From: Methanobrevibacter sp.
GTDB taxonomy: Archaea > Methanobacteriota > Methanobacteria > Methanobacteriales > Methanobacteriaceae
Assembly: GCF_017409525.1 (NCBI RefSeq)
Contig: NZ_JAFQSO010000011.1
Coordinates: 62,001 to 126,000 of the forward strand
Direction: 5' to 3'
Length of the DNA: 64,000 nucleotides
How positions within the stretch are numbered: position 1 is the first letter of the stretch; every line of letters starts with the position of its first letter. Shown here piece by piece: positions 18,570 through 26,662 of the stretch. A model generated the notes under the pieces. That model saw only the letters and a program-made list of their open reading frames with translations. It was not told the DNA's origin and did not search any database. The position numbers and the translations under genes are program-made.

Positions 18570-19180
18570 TCGACCGCCTCCATATCGCTCTTATCAATCA
18601 GGTCGTAAATGAAACTCATAGTTCCGCTCTCTGCCCCGAGAAGTTTTTCTGTCATGTCTATAAAGACGAAAATATCTCGTTCATTGAATCCACCTTCATT
18701 AAATGTGCTGTCGCTGATGATAAGGAGCATCTTAACGCGCTCGGGGATGTTGTCGCATTCAAAGATGCCTTCATTTATTCCCTCTTTTACAACTTCAGAT
18801 AAGAGGGGGGTAATCGTATCAATCAATTTTTTTCTGACCTTATGGTGCATTAGCACATTCTCCGGCTGGAAAAGAGTGTTCTTTATGGGTTCTTCCTCTT
18901 CGGTAGGCTTCATCGATGCAATTATCCCGACTATTTTTTGCGGTACGGGAATGTCCGTTGCGATAATCTGCTTTGCCATTTCGGTCTCACTATCAATCAT
19001 CATGTCTATGACTTCTTCGAGCATCTGCTCCTTGCTTTGGAAATGGTAGTAGTATGTGCCTTTAGCTATCTGTGCTTTTTCTATGATTTCGTCAACGCTG
19101 GTATTCTCGTATCCCTGTGTGAGAAACATATCATAGCCTATCTTTAACAGCTCTTTTTTCCTTTTTTCACCTTTTTTCAT
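18566..19180 (-). CDS. TetR-family transcriptional regulator
   Basis: The N-terminal helix-turn-helix is clear: GYDMFLTQGYENTSVDEIIE followed by AQIAKGTYYYHFQSKEQML. The remaining 130 residues are the variable ligand-binding region. I start the gene at ATG 19180 because GGAGG lies five bases upstream; an in-frame ATG at 19201 has no binding site. The regulator heads a two-gene operon with the CPBP protease, and a palindrome at 19252-19264 in its promoter is a likely self-operator. TetR proteins with such bacterial-like sequence are uncommon in Methanobacteriales, so I infer acquisition from a Gram-positive neighbour. Confidence 0.9.
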   Translation of the reverse strand: MKKGEKRKKELLKIGYDMFLTQGYENTSVDEIIEKAQIAKGTYYYHFQSKEQMLEEVIDMMIDSETEMAKQIIATDIPVPQKIVGIIASMKPTEEEEPIKNTLFQPENVLMHHKVRKKLIDTITPLLSEVVKEGINEGIFECDNIPERVKMLLIISDSTFNEGGFNERDIFVFIDMTEKLLGAESGTMSFIYDLIDKSDMEAVE

Positions 19181-19251
19181 AGTTGCCTCCAAATAGGCCA
19201 TTGGCCTGTTTTTATATTATGATTAACCCCATATTCTTGTCAATCATTTTT

Positions 19252-19264
19252 CGACTATCAGTCG
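19252..19264. promoter_or_regulatory. Putative TetR operator
   Basis: CGACTATCAGTCG is an inverted repeat (CGACT/AGTCG) around ATC, about 70 bases upstream of the tetR start. A short GC-containing palindrome in AT-rich promoter DNA is typical of TetR-family operators. No binding data can be seen from sequence. Confidence 0.5.
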
Positions 19265-19440
19265 GTTTTTCTTGTTTTTAATATAAAAATTATAGTATAT
19301 AAATGTTTTCACTGGGAATTAATCATTAACAAACAGTCATATATCATGTTTTAATGACTATAATTATTTAAAATCGCTACAATTTTTCTAAATGGCTTCA
19401 ACAAGCCTTAAATAAGTTTTAAACCATATATTATCTAGCA

Positions 19441-19764
19441 AAAGGCCTCAAAACATAGGTATGGTGGGAGGTAGATAAACATGAAATTGTTATTTTTAAG
19501 TAATGTTTGTGTATTAATCAGTTCAGTTTTTCACAGGGCTGTATTGGTGTTCTTTCCATGCATCTCCGAGGAGGTGAGAACGGTGGAGTTGATTATTTTC
19601 ACGATTGGAACATATTGGTTTAATATCGCTTCAGTTATTAGATCACTAATGATTCTAATAAAATGTAGAAGATAATAACTCAAATTTTCACTTCCATTTA
19701 ACTGGTAATTAAATATAAACGATTCAATGATGGGCTTTGAAAACCAAGTTTTCGTGAGGCCTTT
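19441..19764 (+). ncRNA. Candidate structured RNA closed by a 14-bp end-to-end stem
   Basis: AAAGGCCTCA at 19441-19450 pairs perfectly with TGAGGCCTTT at 19755-19764, and the next four bases (AAAC) pair with GTTT at 19748-19751 after a 3-base bulge. The 3' side can also form a local hairpin, GAAAAC-CAA-GTTTTC (19739-19753), so the closing stem could switch. An archaeal TATA-like element sits about 20 bases before the 5' arm and a T-run follows the 3' arm, consistent with a transcript of about 325 bases. Inside is a peptide-coding frame with strong ribosome binding sites. Terminal inverted repeats of a small mobile element would look similar, but I see no target duplication. Confidence 0.4.
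19583..19675 (+). CDS. Candidate small hydrophobic peptide, 30 aa (64 aa if the upstream start is used)
   Basis: From GTG 19583 the frame encodes 30 residues: a hydrophobic helix (ELIIFTIGTYWFNIASVIRS) followed by a basic tail ending KCRR, the layout of membrane toxins in type I toxin-antitoxin systems. GGAGGTGA at 19570-19577 is a perfect Shine-Dalgarno five bases before the GTG. The same frame also begins at ATG 19481 with GGAGGT at 19467-19472, giving 64 residues that are hydrophobic throughout. Two strong binding sites in one frame are unlikely by chance. It sits within the end-to-end paired element described above. No homologue is known to me, so coding is unproven. Confidence 0.4.
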   Translation: MELIIFTIGTYWFNIASVIRSLMILIKCRR

Positions 19765-19895
19765 TTCCCGGAGAGAACACTGTTTAATTACCTCATTTTA
19801 CAAAAATAGTTAAATTTATATAATAATTTGATAATAAGATTATACAAGAGAATTACTTTTAAAGTAAACCTCTATGGAGATGCAAATCTATATTT

Positions 19896-19956
19896 TTTAA
19901 TGTCTACTGTGAATATTGTGGGGAGTTATCTCTGCAATAAGACATTAAATCTGACT
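19896..19956 (+). ncRNA. Candidate stem-loop RNA or terminator
   Basis: TTTAATGTC at 19896-19904 pairs perfectly with GACATTAAA at 19941-19949. Inside, TATTG pairs with CAATA, and GGAG with CTCT around a TTAT loop, giving a two-part hairpin. A run of six T residues follows the 3' arm after TCTGAC. It could terminate the upstream candidate transcript or be a small RNA of its own. Confidence 0.35.
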
Positions 19957-20049
19957 TTTTTAGCACTGATTTTCGGATATTTATTTGAACAATAATGCTT
20001 TTGTTTATTTAACACTAATTTAAATACTATTTTCAATAAATTATCATTC

Positions 20050-20625
20050 ATGTTAGAACTTGATGAACTTTTAGCCATTTTCAATAAGGGCGAAACTTTA
20101 ACGATGGATGAAGAGGCGACCTTGACCTGCAATTATTATTCGCAGGAAGCTCAAAAGATTACCTGTGAGATTAACTGCAAGTATCATGATCTGGATGAAA
20201 TTCGTGATTTGTTCTCTAAGCTGATAGGCAAGAAGGTCAGTGATGACTTCAGAGTTTTTCCTCCATTCACCACGGATTTTGGAAAAAATATCCATTTGGG
20301 TGAAAATGTTTTCATAAACTCCGGCTGCAGGTTTCAGGATCAGGGCGGAATTTACATAGGTGATAATGCATTGATTGGCCATAATGTTGTTCTGGCCACA
20401 TTGAACCATGAGGAAAACCCATCTAAAAGGGGCAACTTAATTCCTGCACCAATAAAAATAGGAAATGACGTGTGGATAGGCTCAAATGCTACAATACTTT
20501 CCGGTGTAACGGTTGGAAATGGGGCGATTGTTGCGGCAGGGGCTGTCGTTACAAAAGACGTTAAGGAAAACACTGTCGTTGGCGGAATTCCTGCCAGATA
20601 TATCAGGGACATCAGGATGGATTAA
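20050..20625 (+). CDS. Sugar O-acetyltransferase (maltose/galactoside acetyltransferase type)
   Basis: A 191-residue left-handed beta-helix acetyltransferase. The N-terminal maltose-acetyltransferase helix region is followed by hexapeptide repeats: [33 protein letters not shown], then [20 protein letters not shown] and [16 protein letters not shown], ending GGIPARYI. The catalytic histidine is in ATLNHEENP, slightly changed from the usual LAT.xHP. Acetyl-CoA is the donor; the natural acceptor is uncertain, possibly cell-surface sugars. TTTAAATAC about 28 bases upstream with little leader suggests a nearly leaderless transcript. The stop shares TTAA with the convergent fumarase gene. Confidence 0.9.
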   Translation: MLELDELLAIFNKGETLTMDEEATLTCNYYSQEAQKITCEINCKYHDLDEIRDLFSKLIGKKVSDDFRVFPPFTTDFGKNIHLGENVFINSGCRFQDQGGIYIGDNALIGHNVVLATLNHEENPSKRGNLIPAPIKIGNDVWIGSNATILSGVTVGNGAIVAAGAVVTKDVKENTVVGGIPARYIRDIRMD

Positions 20626-21113
20626 AGCTTTTCGCCATTGTGTATGCCGATAATCCCTGGGATTTCTTTCACTTTAAGCTTAAAAATGGCTTCCATGCCT
20701 TCATTTTCAAACAAAACGCACTTTTTTTCCAGAACCTTGCTTGTAAGCAATGCCGCTAGAGGCGGCGTTATGACAAAAATTGAGTTGTTCTCTTTTAATG
20801 CTTCGACAGTTTCATCACTTAACATTCCTTTTCCAATATGGACTTTAACACCGGCTTCGCTTAATTTAGGAATTGTCGATTCTATTTCAACTTTGCTGCT
20901 TGTTGTTGGAGCGATTCCAGCATCACTAAATGCGGTGTGCATTATCACTGACCCATTCAAATCAAAGGGGACTTCGTTTTCTTTTATCAGTTCAACAAGT
21001 TGGGGCAATGCCGCATCACGGCCTGTATAGATGGTTCCGGAAATTGAAATCTGGTCTCCAACATTGAGGTTTGTTAAATCCTCATCGCTAATTGGTGCTG
21101 TCAAGTGCTTCAT
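20622..21113 (-). CDS. fumB: Class I fumarate hydratase, beta subunit
   Basis: The C-terminal swivel domain of iron-sulfur class I fumarase (or the related L-tartrate dehydratase), which in archaea is a separate subunit. Conserved segments include [20 protein letters not shown] near the N-terminus, [16 protein letters not shown] and the glycine-rich middle. Length of 163 residues suits this subunit. It hydrates fumarate to malate together with an alpha subunit that must be encoded elsewhere. In Methanobacteriales fumarase works in the reductive branch from oxaloacetate to 2-oxoglutarate, to which korABCD and sucC in this window also belong. The gene is divergent from the adhesin with 48 bases between. 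Confidence 0.9.
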   Translation of the reverse strand: MKHLTAPISDEDLTNLNVGDQISISGTIYTGRDAALPQLVELIKENEVPFDLNGSVIMHTAFSDAGIAPTTSSKVEIESTIPKLSEAGVKVHIGKGMLSDETVEALKENNSIFVITPPLAALLTSKVLEKKCVLFENEGMEAIFKLKVKEIPGIIGIHNGEKL

Positions 21114-21161
21114 GAATATAGTTGTGGTTAAGGGTTAATATAAATATTATATTTAGATAAA

Positions 21162-23699
21162 ATGTATATCATGTATAAAAAAGTAATATTATTCTTACTT
21201 ATTCTATTGTTATCTGTTAATTTTGCAGCGGCATCAGACAATAGCACTATCGATGATGCGGATGTCCCTCATGTTTCGGGTAATGATTTTGAAAGTATAA
21301 GGGACACAATCAATAATGTTGAAGAAAATGGTGTGGTTGAACTCAATGGAACTTATCATAGCAATGATGGGTATATTAACATTTATAAATCAGTTACTCT
21401 TCAGGGGTCTGAAAAAGGTGCTGTTCTTGATTTCGAAGGTTATGGAGCATTTCGTATTTATGATTCCAATGTCACTTTAAAAAATTTGAAGTTTGTCAAT
21501 ACGGAGGGGTCAAGTACTATGGTTTTTGTTTCAAATTCAAACCTAACAGTAATCAATTGTACTTTTGAAGACATAAGCTATTATGCGATTGATTTTCAGG
21601 GGTATTCGTTAATAGTGGATGGTTGCGAATTTAGCAACAGCAATTATTGCGGAATAACTTCCGATGCGGACAATGTTCTGATTAAGAATTCTGTTTTTAC
21701 GGAACATGAGGAAGGTTGTATCGGAGGGTTTAGTAAAAAATTAACGGTTGAAGATTGTATGTTCATGAATTTAATTGGATATTCAATCGGCACTGAGTCT
21801 GATGAGGTTTATTTAAATAGAAACCTGTTTAAAAATAGCTATGAGGAAGGCGGCAGTGCAAGATTATTCTCAAATAAGTCTTCTGTCAAAAATTGTATTT
21901 TTGATGGCCCTGGGAGTTTAATAGTATTTAGCACTTCAGAAATTCTAAACTGCAATTTCACTAACGGTAATTTGGTCGTTGTTGACCCTGTAAAAGTGAA
22001 TGTTAAAGGTTCAGTATTCAAAGGCGGCTCTCATGTCACTTGTCATGATGATATTGTGAAAAATATCAACATCATAAATAATGAATTTGACGGGAATTGT
22101 ATTAGGGGGGAGTTCTCTTATTCAAACATGAAAGTCATAAACAACACTGTCGGCGGAAGTTTTGTTTATATTGAAAACGATGACTTGACCAAAGTCTCCA
22201 TTACGAATTCTCAATTTTCAAACAATGTATTTAAAGGCGACATGTTTGTATCTAATTCTTATAAGGATGTGGTGTTCAATAACAACATATTCAGCAATAA
22301 TACATGCAAGCGCATAGCATATCTTGATTTTGAGGAGAAGGGCACTGTCCAAATAACCAACAATATCTTCTCCAATAATCTGGATGGGAATGGGGATTTG
22401 GCTCAAATTACAATGAGTCTTTATTATGAGGAGTATATGGACTCCAATTATGAACCTATGGTCAAATATCTAACTAAAGAGAAGATTGGAAATAATTTCC
22501 TAGGTTTCAATGTGCAAAACGATTATGATCTTGAAAATGTTGTAGGAATTGAAGGTCATAATGCTTCTTGGATCAATGTCGAATTCAAGCAGGTCAGCTT
22601 GGTGGATGGAAACTACACATATTCCCTGAATTTCATCGATAGAAACGGCAAGGTTTATAAACTTCCAGCTTACAATTTCAAAATTCAGGATAAAAAAACA
22701 GGCAATATTCTAGTGGACAACATTCAGATTAAAGATGGAAAAGCAACATTCAGCTACAATAAAAAGCTTTCTTTAGATGACATATTCATCTTAACAGAAG
22801 CGGGCAATGTTGTGAATAGACCTAAGGCCGAAATAACTATTAAAAGAACAGGCACTACCTTTGATGATACTAAAATCACTGTGAGTTTGTCCTATCAGGG
22901 CAAGGCGCTTAAAAATCAGGTTGTGAACTTCGATATTTATGAGTATGAAACCGCTAAGTCTAAGTACATTCATGAAAGTAGTTCAAGAACCAACAGCAAT
23001 GGTGTTGCAACCTTGGATTATGATCTAGATGTTTCAAGACATCACTATGACATTAAAGCAATGTATGCAAGTAAGGATTTTTCACAGGTTTCAGTTACAA
23101 TTAAGAATATTAAGGTTAAGACATCCAATGTCATCTTTAAGACTTCAAAAGTAGTAACTACCTACAAATCCGGCAAAACTTTGGATGTTAAGGTACTGGA
23201 TGCAAAAACCAAAAAGCCTGTGAAAAATTGCGGGGTGGACGTTTATCTCAGGAAGGGAAGCATAAATTATTGCTATGTTCTAAACTCTGATTCTAATGGT
23301 ATGGTTCACGCACCAGTATCCACTTTCGGTAAGTTGGGCACATTCAATGTTTTTGTTGAATGCGGTGATGAGAATCATGTGGCTAAAACCGTTAAGACAA
23401 CATTCACTTTAAACAAGGCTAAAACAACAGTCAATATTGACAGTTCAGTTAAAAAGTCATCAAGTATAAAGATAACGGTTAAAAATAAGGCCACCAATAA
23501 GCCGGCTAACAATGTCAAGGTCACTGTTAAGGTTTACACTGGCAAATCCTACAAAACCTATAACTTAAAGGCTAATTATAATGGAATTGCCTACATAAGT
23601 GCCAATAAACTCAGTTTGGGAACTCATAAGGTCGTTGTTTCATCAAATGATGAAAAATACACAGTTTCCAAGAGTGCTAATGTTAAAATTGTTAAATAG
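21162..23699 (+). CDS. Adhesin-like surface protein: beta-helix followed by Ig-like repeats
   Basis: Residues 1-25 are a signal peptide (VILFLLILLLSVNFAAA). Residues 40-420 are a right-handed parallel beta-helix with repeating short strands such as NNNIFSNNTC and NSVFTEHEEG. Two domains without clear family follow, then four Ig-like repeats from about 560 to 845 with typical ends like VKVYTGKSYKTYNLKANYNG. No catalytic triad or membrane anchor is visible at the C-terminus; association with the pseudomurein wall may occur through the Ig-like part. Such proteins are abundant in gut Methanobrevibacter and are thought to bind partner cells or plant material. An ATG at 21171 is an alternative start. 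Confidence 0.85.
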   Translation: MYIMYKKVILFLLILLLSVNFAAASDNSTIDDADVPHVSGNDFESIRDTINNVEENGVVELNGTYHSNDGYINIYKSVTLQGSEKGAVLDFEGYGAFRIYDSNVTLKNLKFVNTEGSSTMVFVSNSNLTVINCTFEDISYYAIDFQGYSLIVDGCEFSNSNYCGITSDADNVLIKNSVFTEHEEGCIGGFSKKLTVEDCMFMNLIGYSIGTESDEVYLNRNLFKNSYEEGGSARLFSNKSSVKNCIFDGPGSLIVFSTSEILNCNFTNGNLVVVDPVKVNVKGSVFKGGSHVTCHDDIVKNINIINNEFDGNCIRGEFSYSNMKVINNTVGGSFVYIENDDLTKVSITNSQFSNNVFKGDMFVSNSYKDVVFNNNIFSNNTCKRIAYLDFEEKGTVQITNNIFSNNLDGNGDLAQITMSLYYEEYMDSNYEPMVKYLTKEKIGNNFLGFNVQNDYDLENVVGIEGHNASWINVEFKQVSLVDGNYTYSLNFIDRNGKVYKLPAYNFKIQDKKTGNILVDNIQIKDGKATFSYNKKLSLDDIFILTEAGNVVNRPKAEITIKRTGTTFDDTKITVSLSYQGKALKNQVVNFDIYEYETAKSKYIHESSSRTNSNGVATLDYDLDVSRHHYDIKAMYASKDFSQVSVTIKNIKVKTSNVIFKTSKVVTTYKSGKTLDVKVLDAKTKKPVKNCGVDVYLRKGSINYCYVLNSDSNGMVHAPVSTFGKLGTFNVFVECGDENHVAKTVKTTFTLNKAKTTVNIDSSVKKSSSIKITVKNKATNKPANNVKVTVKVYTGKSYKTYNLKANYNGIAYISANKLSLGTHKVVVSSNDEKYTVSKSANVKIVK

Positions 23700-23843
23700 A
23701 TTACAGATTTAATCTATTTATTTTCTTATTTTTTTTAAAAATTTTTAATTTTCCACTTTTCTAATAACATATTTAAATGTTTATCAACATATATATTACA
23801 CATTCTATATTTATTTATGATAAATATATTAGGAGATTAAAAA

Positions 23844-24107
23844 TTGATTATTATTGATGAGAATTTATGTAAAGGATGTCATCTTTGCTTATTCATGTGT
23901 TATAAGAATGTATACGCAATATCTCCTGAAGTTAACAAGAAAGGTGTCCAACTGCCTTTTGTTAAGTTTGAAGAGAGATGCACTAAATGCGGTACTTGTG
24001 AAGTTGCATGTCCTGACCAAGCGATTACAGTTGACTTGCCTGACAATTGGTGGATGAAAGAGGGCAATGATGTGAATTTCAATCCGCACTTTACAAAGGA
24101 GAAATAA
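23844..24107 (+). CDS. korD: 2-oxoglutarate:ferredoxin oxidoreductase, delta (ferredoxin-like) subunit
   Basis: An 87-residue electron-transfer subunit with two 4Fe-4S motifs, CKGCHLCLFMC (residues 9-19) and CTKCGTCEVACP. It passes electrons between the KorB thiamine site and ferredoxin. The start is TTG with AGGAGAT in front, and the first gene of a tightly packed operon korD-korA-korB-korC-sucC. The 145 bases upstream carry TATA-like ATTTAAATG and ATATATATTA. Delta subunits of pyruvate and 2-oxoglutarate enzymes look alike; the neighbouring alpha and beta subunits settle the identity. Confidence 0.92.
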   Translation: MIIIDENLCKGCHLCLFMCYKNVYAISPEVNKKGVQLPFVKFEERCTKCGTCEVACPDQAITVDLPDNWWMKEGNDVNFNPHFTKEK

Positions 24108-24109
24108 AA

Positions 24110-25228
24110 ATGGCTGAAGAATTTTTTATTCAAGGAAATGAAGCATGTGCTAAAGGAGCAATAGCTGCAGGCTGTAGATTTTTTGCAGGTTATCCGATTA
24201 CTCCATCAACTGAAGTTGCAGAAACTTTAGCAAGGGAATTGCCAAAGGTTGGAGGTTCATTTGTTCAGATGGAAGATGAAATTGCTTCTGCCGGTGCAAT
24301 CATTGGCGCTTCTTGGGGAGGAGCCAAGTCAATGACTGCAACATCCGGTCCGGGCATTTCTTTAATGCAGGAAAATATAGGTTATGCATTCATGAGCGAA
24401 ACTCCTATTGTAGTTGTGGATGTTCAAAGGGGATCTCCGTCAACAGCCCAGCCGACAATGGCTGCACAGGGAGACATGATGCAGGCCCGTTGGGGTTCTC
24501 ACGGGGATTACGAACCGATTGCATTATCCCCATCAAGCGTACAGGAATTCTTTGATTTCACAATTAAAGCATTCAACCTTGCAGAAGAGTATAGGGTTCC
24601 GGTATTTGTAATGGCTGATGAAGTAATAGGGCACATGAGAGAAAAGATAGTCGTTGAAGACGATATTGAAATCGTTGCAAGAAAAAGACCTGAAAAGAGT
24701 GATGATTACTTGCCGTTTGAAAATGTTGAAAACGGAACAACTCCAATGCCGGCATTTGGTGATGGATTCAATATTCACGTAACCGGCCTTACCCACGATG
24801 AAAGGGGATATCCTGATACCAACAACCCTGAAACTCATGACAAGCTTATCCAAAGGATTTGTGATAAGGTATTGAACAATAAGGATAAGATCTGCTCTGT
24901 CAAATCCGAAAACTGTGAAGATGCAGACATAGTTATAGTATCTTATGGTGCTCCAGTCCGATCAGTAGTTGAAGCGGTAAGCAGAACCGATAAAAAAGTT
25001 GGTTACATCAAGATTCATACACCATGGCCTTTCCCTGATGAGCAAATTAAAGAGCTTACTAAAAATGCCAGTGACGTATTGGTTGTTGAAATGAACTTAG
25101 GTCAGATGTATTATGAAGTTGACAGGGCATGTAAGGATGCTAATGTTCATCTGTTGGGAGTAATTGGCGGATTGCTGCCAACCCCAGATGAGATTTTAGA
25201 CAAGATTGATGAGATAGGAGGAAACTAA
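24110..25228 (+). CDS. korA: 2-oxoglutarate:ferredoxin oxidoreductase, alpha subunit
   Basis: Forms the substrate-binding half of the enzyme that carboxylates succinyl-CoA to 2-oxoglutarate with reduced ferredoxin. The domain I signature YPITPSTEVAE (residues 26-36) and the GPGISLMQEN segment are typical of 2-oxoacid oxidoreductase alpha subunits, and the protein ends with a domain II (VIVSYGAPVRSVVEAV) as expected. 372 residues is the normal size. The ATG lies two bases after korD, and AAGGAGAAATAAAA provides the binding site. Confidence 0.95.
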   Translation: MAEEFFIQGNEACAKGAIAAGCRFFAGYPITPSTEVAETLARELPKVGGSFVQMEDEIASAGAIIGASWGGAKSMTATSGPGISLMQENIGYAFMSETPIVVVDVQRGSPSTAQPTMAAQGDMMQARWGSHGDYEPIALSPSSVQEFFDFTIKAFNLAEEYRVPVFVMADEVIGHMREKIVVEDDIEIVARKRPEKSDDYLPFENVENGTTPMPAFGDGFNIHVTGLTHDERGYPDTNNPETHDKLIQRICDKVLNNKDKICSVKSENCEDADIVIVSYGAPVRSVVEAVSRTDKKVGYIKIHTPWPFPDEQIKELTKNASDVLVVEMNLGQMYYEVDRACKDANVHLLGVIGGLLPTPDEILDKIDEIGGN

Positions 25229-25229
25229 A

Positions 25230-26093
25230 ATGGCTGAACATAAACAAAATAGATTTCTCCCTTATTTAAGAGAAGACAGATTGCCTCATATTTTCTGTCC
25301 AGGCTGTGGAAACGGAGCTATTATCAATGCATTTCTGGCCGCTATGGAAAAGGCAGAAATGGATTTCGACAACATCGCAATGGTTTCCGGAATAGGATGT
25401 TCCTCAAGGATTCCGGGATATCTGAAATGCGATTCCCTTCACACCACTCACGGAAGGGCTATAAGCTTTGCAACAGGTCTTAAAACAGCTAACAAGGATT
25501 TGGACGTTGTTGTATTTACTGGAGACGGTGATGCTGCATCCATTGGTGGTAATCATTTGATTCATGCGGCTAGAAGAAACATTAATTTAACTGTAATCTG
25601 TATCAATAATAATATTTATGGTATGACTGGGGGTCAAATCAGCCCTACATCTCCTAAAGGCAGTTTCGGAACAACTGCACCTTACGGCAATCATGATGCT
25701 CCATTTAAGTTGGCAGAACTTGTTGCGGCTGCAGGTGCAAGCTATTCAGCAAGATGGACAACTGTTCAAATGGAAAACTTGGTCCTTGCAATTAAAGCGG
25801 GATTGGAAAACCCTGGGTTTTCATTCATTGAAGTTGCAACTCAATGTCCAACTTACTTCGGTCGTAAAAATAAGTTGAGAACTCCTACTGCAATGGCGGC
25901 AGTCATGAAAGCGAATACCATATTCAAATCTGCTGCAGACAGGATGAAACCGAAAGAACTGGAAGGCAAAATTGTCGTTGGTGAATTTGCAAACACTCAA
26001 AAAGATGAATTCACAGAGAACATTGATAAAATAAGTGTAGAAAAATCTGGTAAGAAAACTCTTATCAATTCTGCATATGAAGCGGAGTTATAG
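25230..26093 (+). CDS. korB: 2-oxoglutarate:ferredoxin oxidoreductase, beta subunit
   Basis: The thiamine-diphosphate subunit. CPGCGNGAI near residue 24 and the metal-binding GDGDAASIGGNHLIHAARRN match this family, and the later NNNIYGMTGGQISPTSP is diagnostic for 2-oxoacid:ferredoxin beta subunits. KorB extends beyond the common core with a C-terminal acidic tail. It begins two bases after korA, with GGAGG in the korA end serving as binding site, so both subunits are made in step. Confidence 0.95.
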   Translation: MAEHKQNRFLPYLREDRLPHIFCPGCGNGAIINAFLAAMEKAEMDFDNIAMVSGIGCSSRIPGYLKCDSLHTTHGRAISFATGLKTANKDLDVVVFTGDGDAASIGGNHLIHAARRNINLTVICINNNIYGMTGGQISPTSPKGSFGTTAPYGNHDAPFKLAELVAAAGASYSARWTTVQMENLVLAIKAGLENPGFSFIEVATQCPTYFGRKNKLRTPTAMAAVMKANTIFKSAADRMKPKELEGKIVVGEFANTQKDEFTENIDKISVEKSGKKTLINSAYEAEL

Positions 26094-26102
26094 GTGTATA
26101 AT

Positions 26103-26654
26103 ATGAGAACTGAAATTAGAATTTGTGGATTTGGAGGCCAAGGAATTATTCTTGCAGGCATCATATTAGGTAAATCTGCATGTCTTTTTGACGGAAAAGA
26201 AGCTGTTCAAACCCAATCATATGGTCCTGAAGCCCGTGGCGGTGCTTCCAAATGCGAAGTTGTTATTAGCGACACTGAAGTCGATTATCCTAAAGTCCAA
26301 AGTCCAGATATTTTAGTGGCTATGTCCAACGAAGCTTTGATGAAATATATTGTGGATTTGAAAGATGAGGGGACATTGATTGTTGATCCTGGAACAACTG
26401 ATGTTGAAGATGTAAGGGAATTTATTGATGAACATAATATTAAAGTTTATGAAGCTCCTGCAACCAAGACAGCCACTGATGAAATAGGTCTTAAGATAGT
26501 GGCAAACATTGTCATGGTGGGGGCCATTACAAAAATTACTAAAGTCATATCTAAGGAATCTGCTATGAAAGCTATTGAAGCAAGCGTTCCAAAAGGAACC
26601 GAAGAGAAAAACATCTCTGCTTTTGAAGCAGGATATGCATTAGCTGAAGAATAG
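26103..26654 (+). CDS. korC: 2-oxoglutarate:ferredoxin oxidoreductase, gamma subunit
   Basis: A 183-residue gamma subunit starting TEIRICGFGGQGIILAG, the nucleotide-type glycine motif of this family, then QSYGPEARGGASKCEVVIS, also characteristic. I choose ATG 26103 because AGGTG lies seven bases upstream; a GTG at 26094 would place the binding site inside the gene. It completes the KorDABC set. The end is separated from sucC by eight bases. Confidence 0.94.
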   Translation: MRTEIRICGFGGQGIILAGIILGKSACLFDGKEAVQTQSYGPEARGGASKCEVVISDTEVDYPKVQSPDILVAMSNEALMKYIVDLKDEGTLIVDPGTTDVEDVREFIDEHNIKVYEAPATKTATDEIGLKIVANIVMVGAITKITKVISKESAMKAIEASVPKGTEEKNISAFEAGYALAEE

Positions 26655-26662
26655 GTGTTAAA

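Larger units (their letters stand above)
19265..20049. other. Region without a conventional gene but with RNA-like structure
   Basis: This stretch separates the tetR promoter from the acetyltransferase gene. It contains a TATA-like sequence (TTTAAACCATATATTA, about 19419), a long-range inverted repeat enclosing a small hydrophobic peptide (19441-19764), a separate structured stem-loop with T-tract (19896-19956), and the TATA box of the acetyltransferase (TTTAAATAC near 20022). GGCTT/AAGCC at 19394-19407 is another small hairpin. I recognise no known RNA family. Confidence 0.6.

Noticed and set aside
18609-19049. 146-residue plus-strand frame opposite tetR
   Set aside because: Antisense shadow of the TetR coding sequence, low-complexity Ser/Ile content and no start signal.
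19441-19764. RNase P RNA or SRP RNA in the gene-free region
   Set aside because: Length and end pairing would fit, but the conserved GAGGAAAGTC-type core and ACAGAA of RNase P and the apical loop sequences of SRP RNA are not present.
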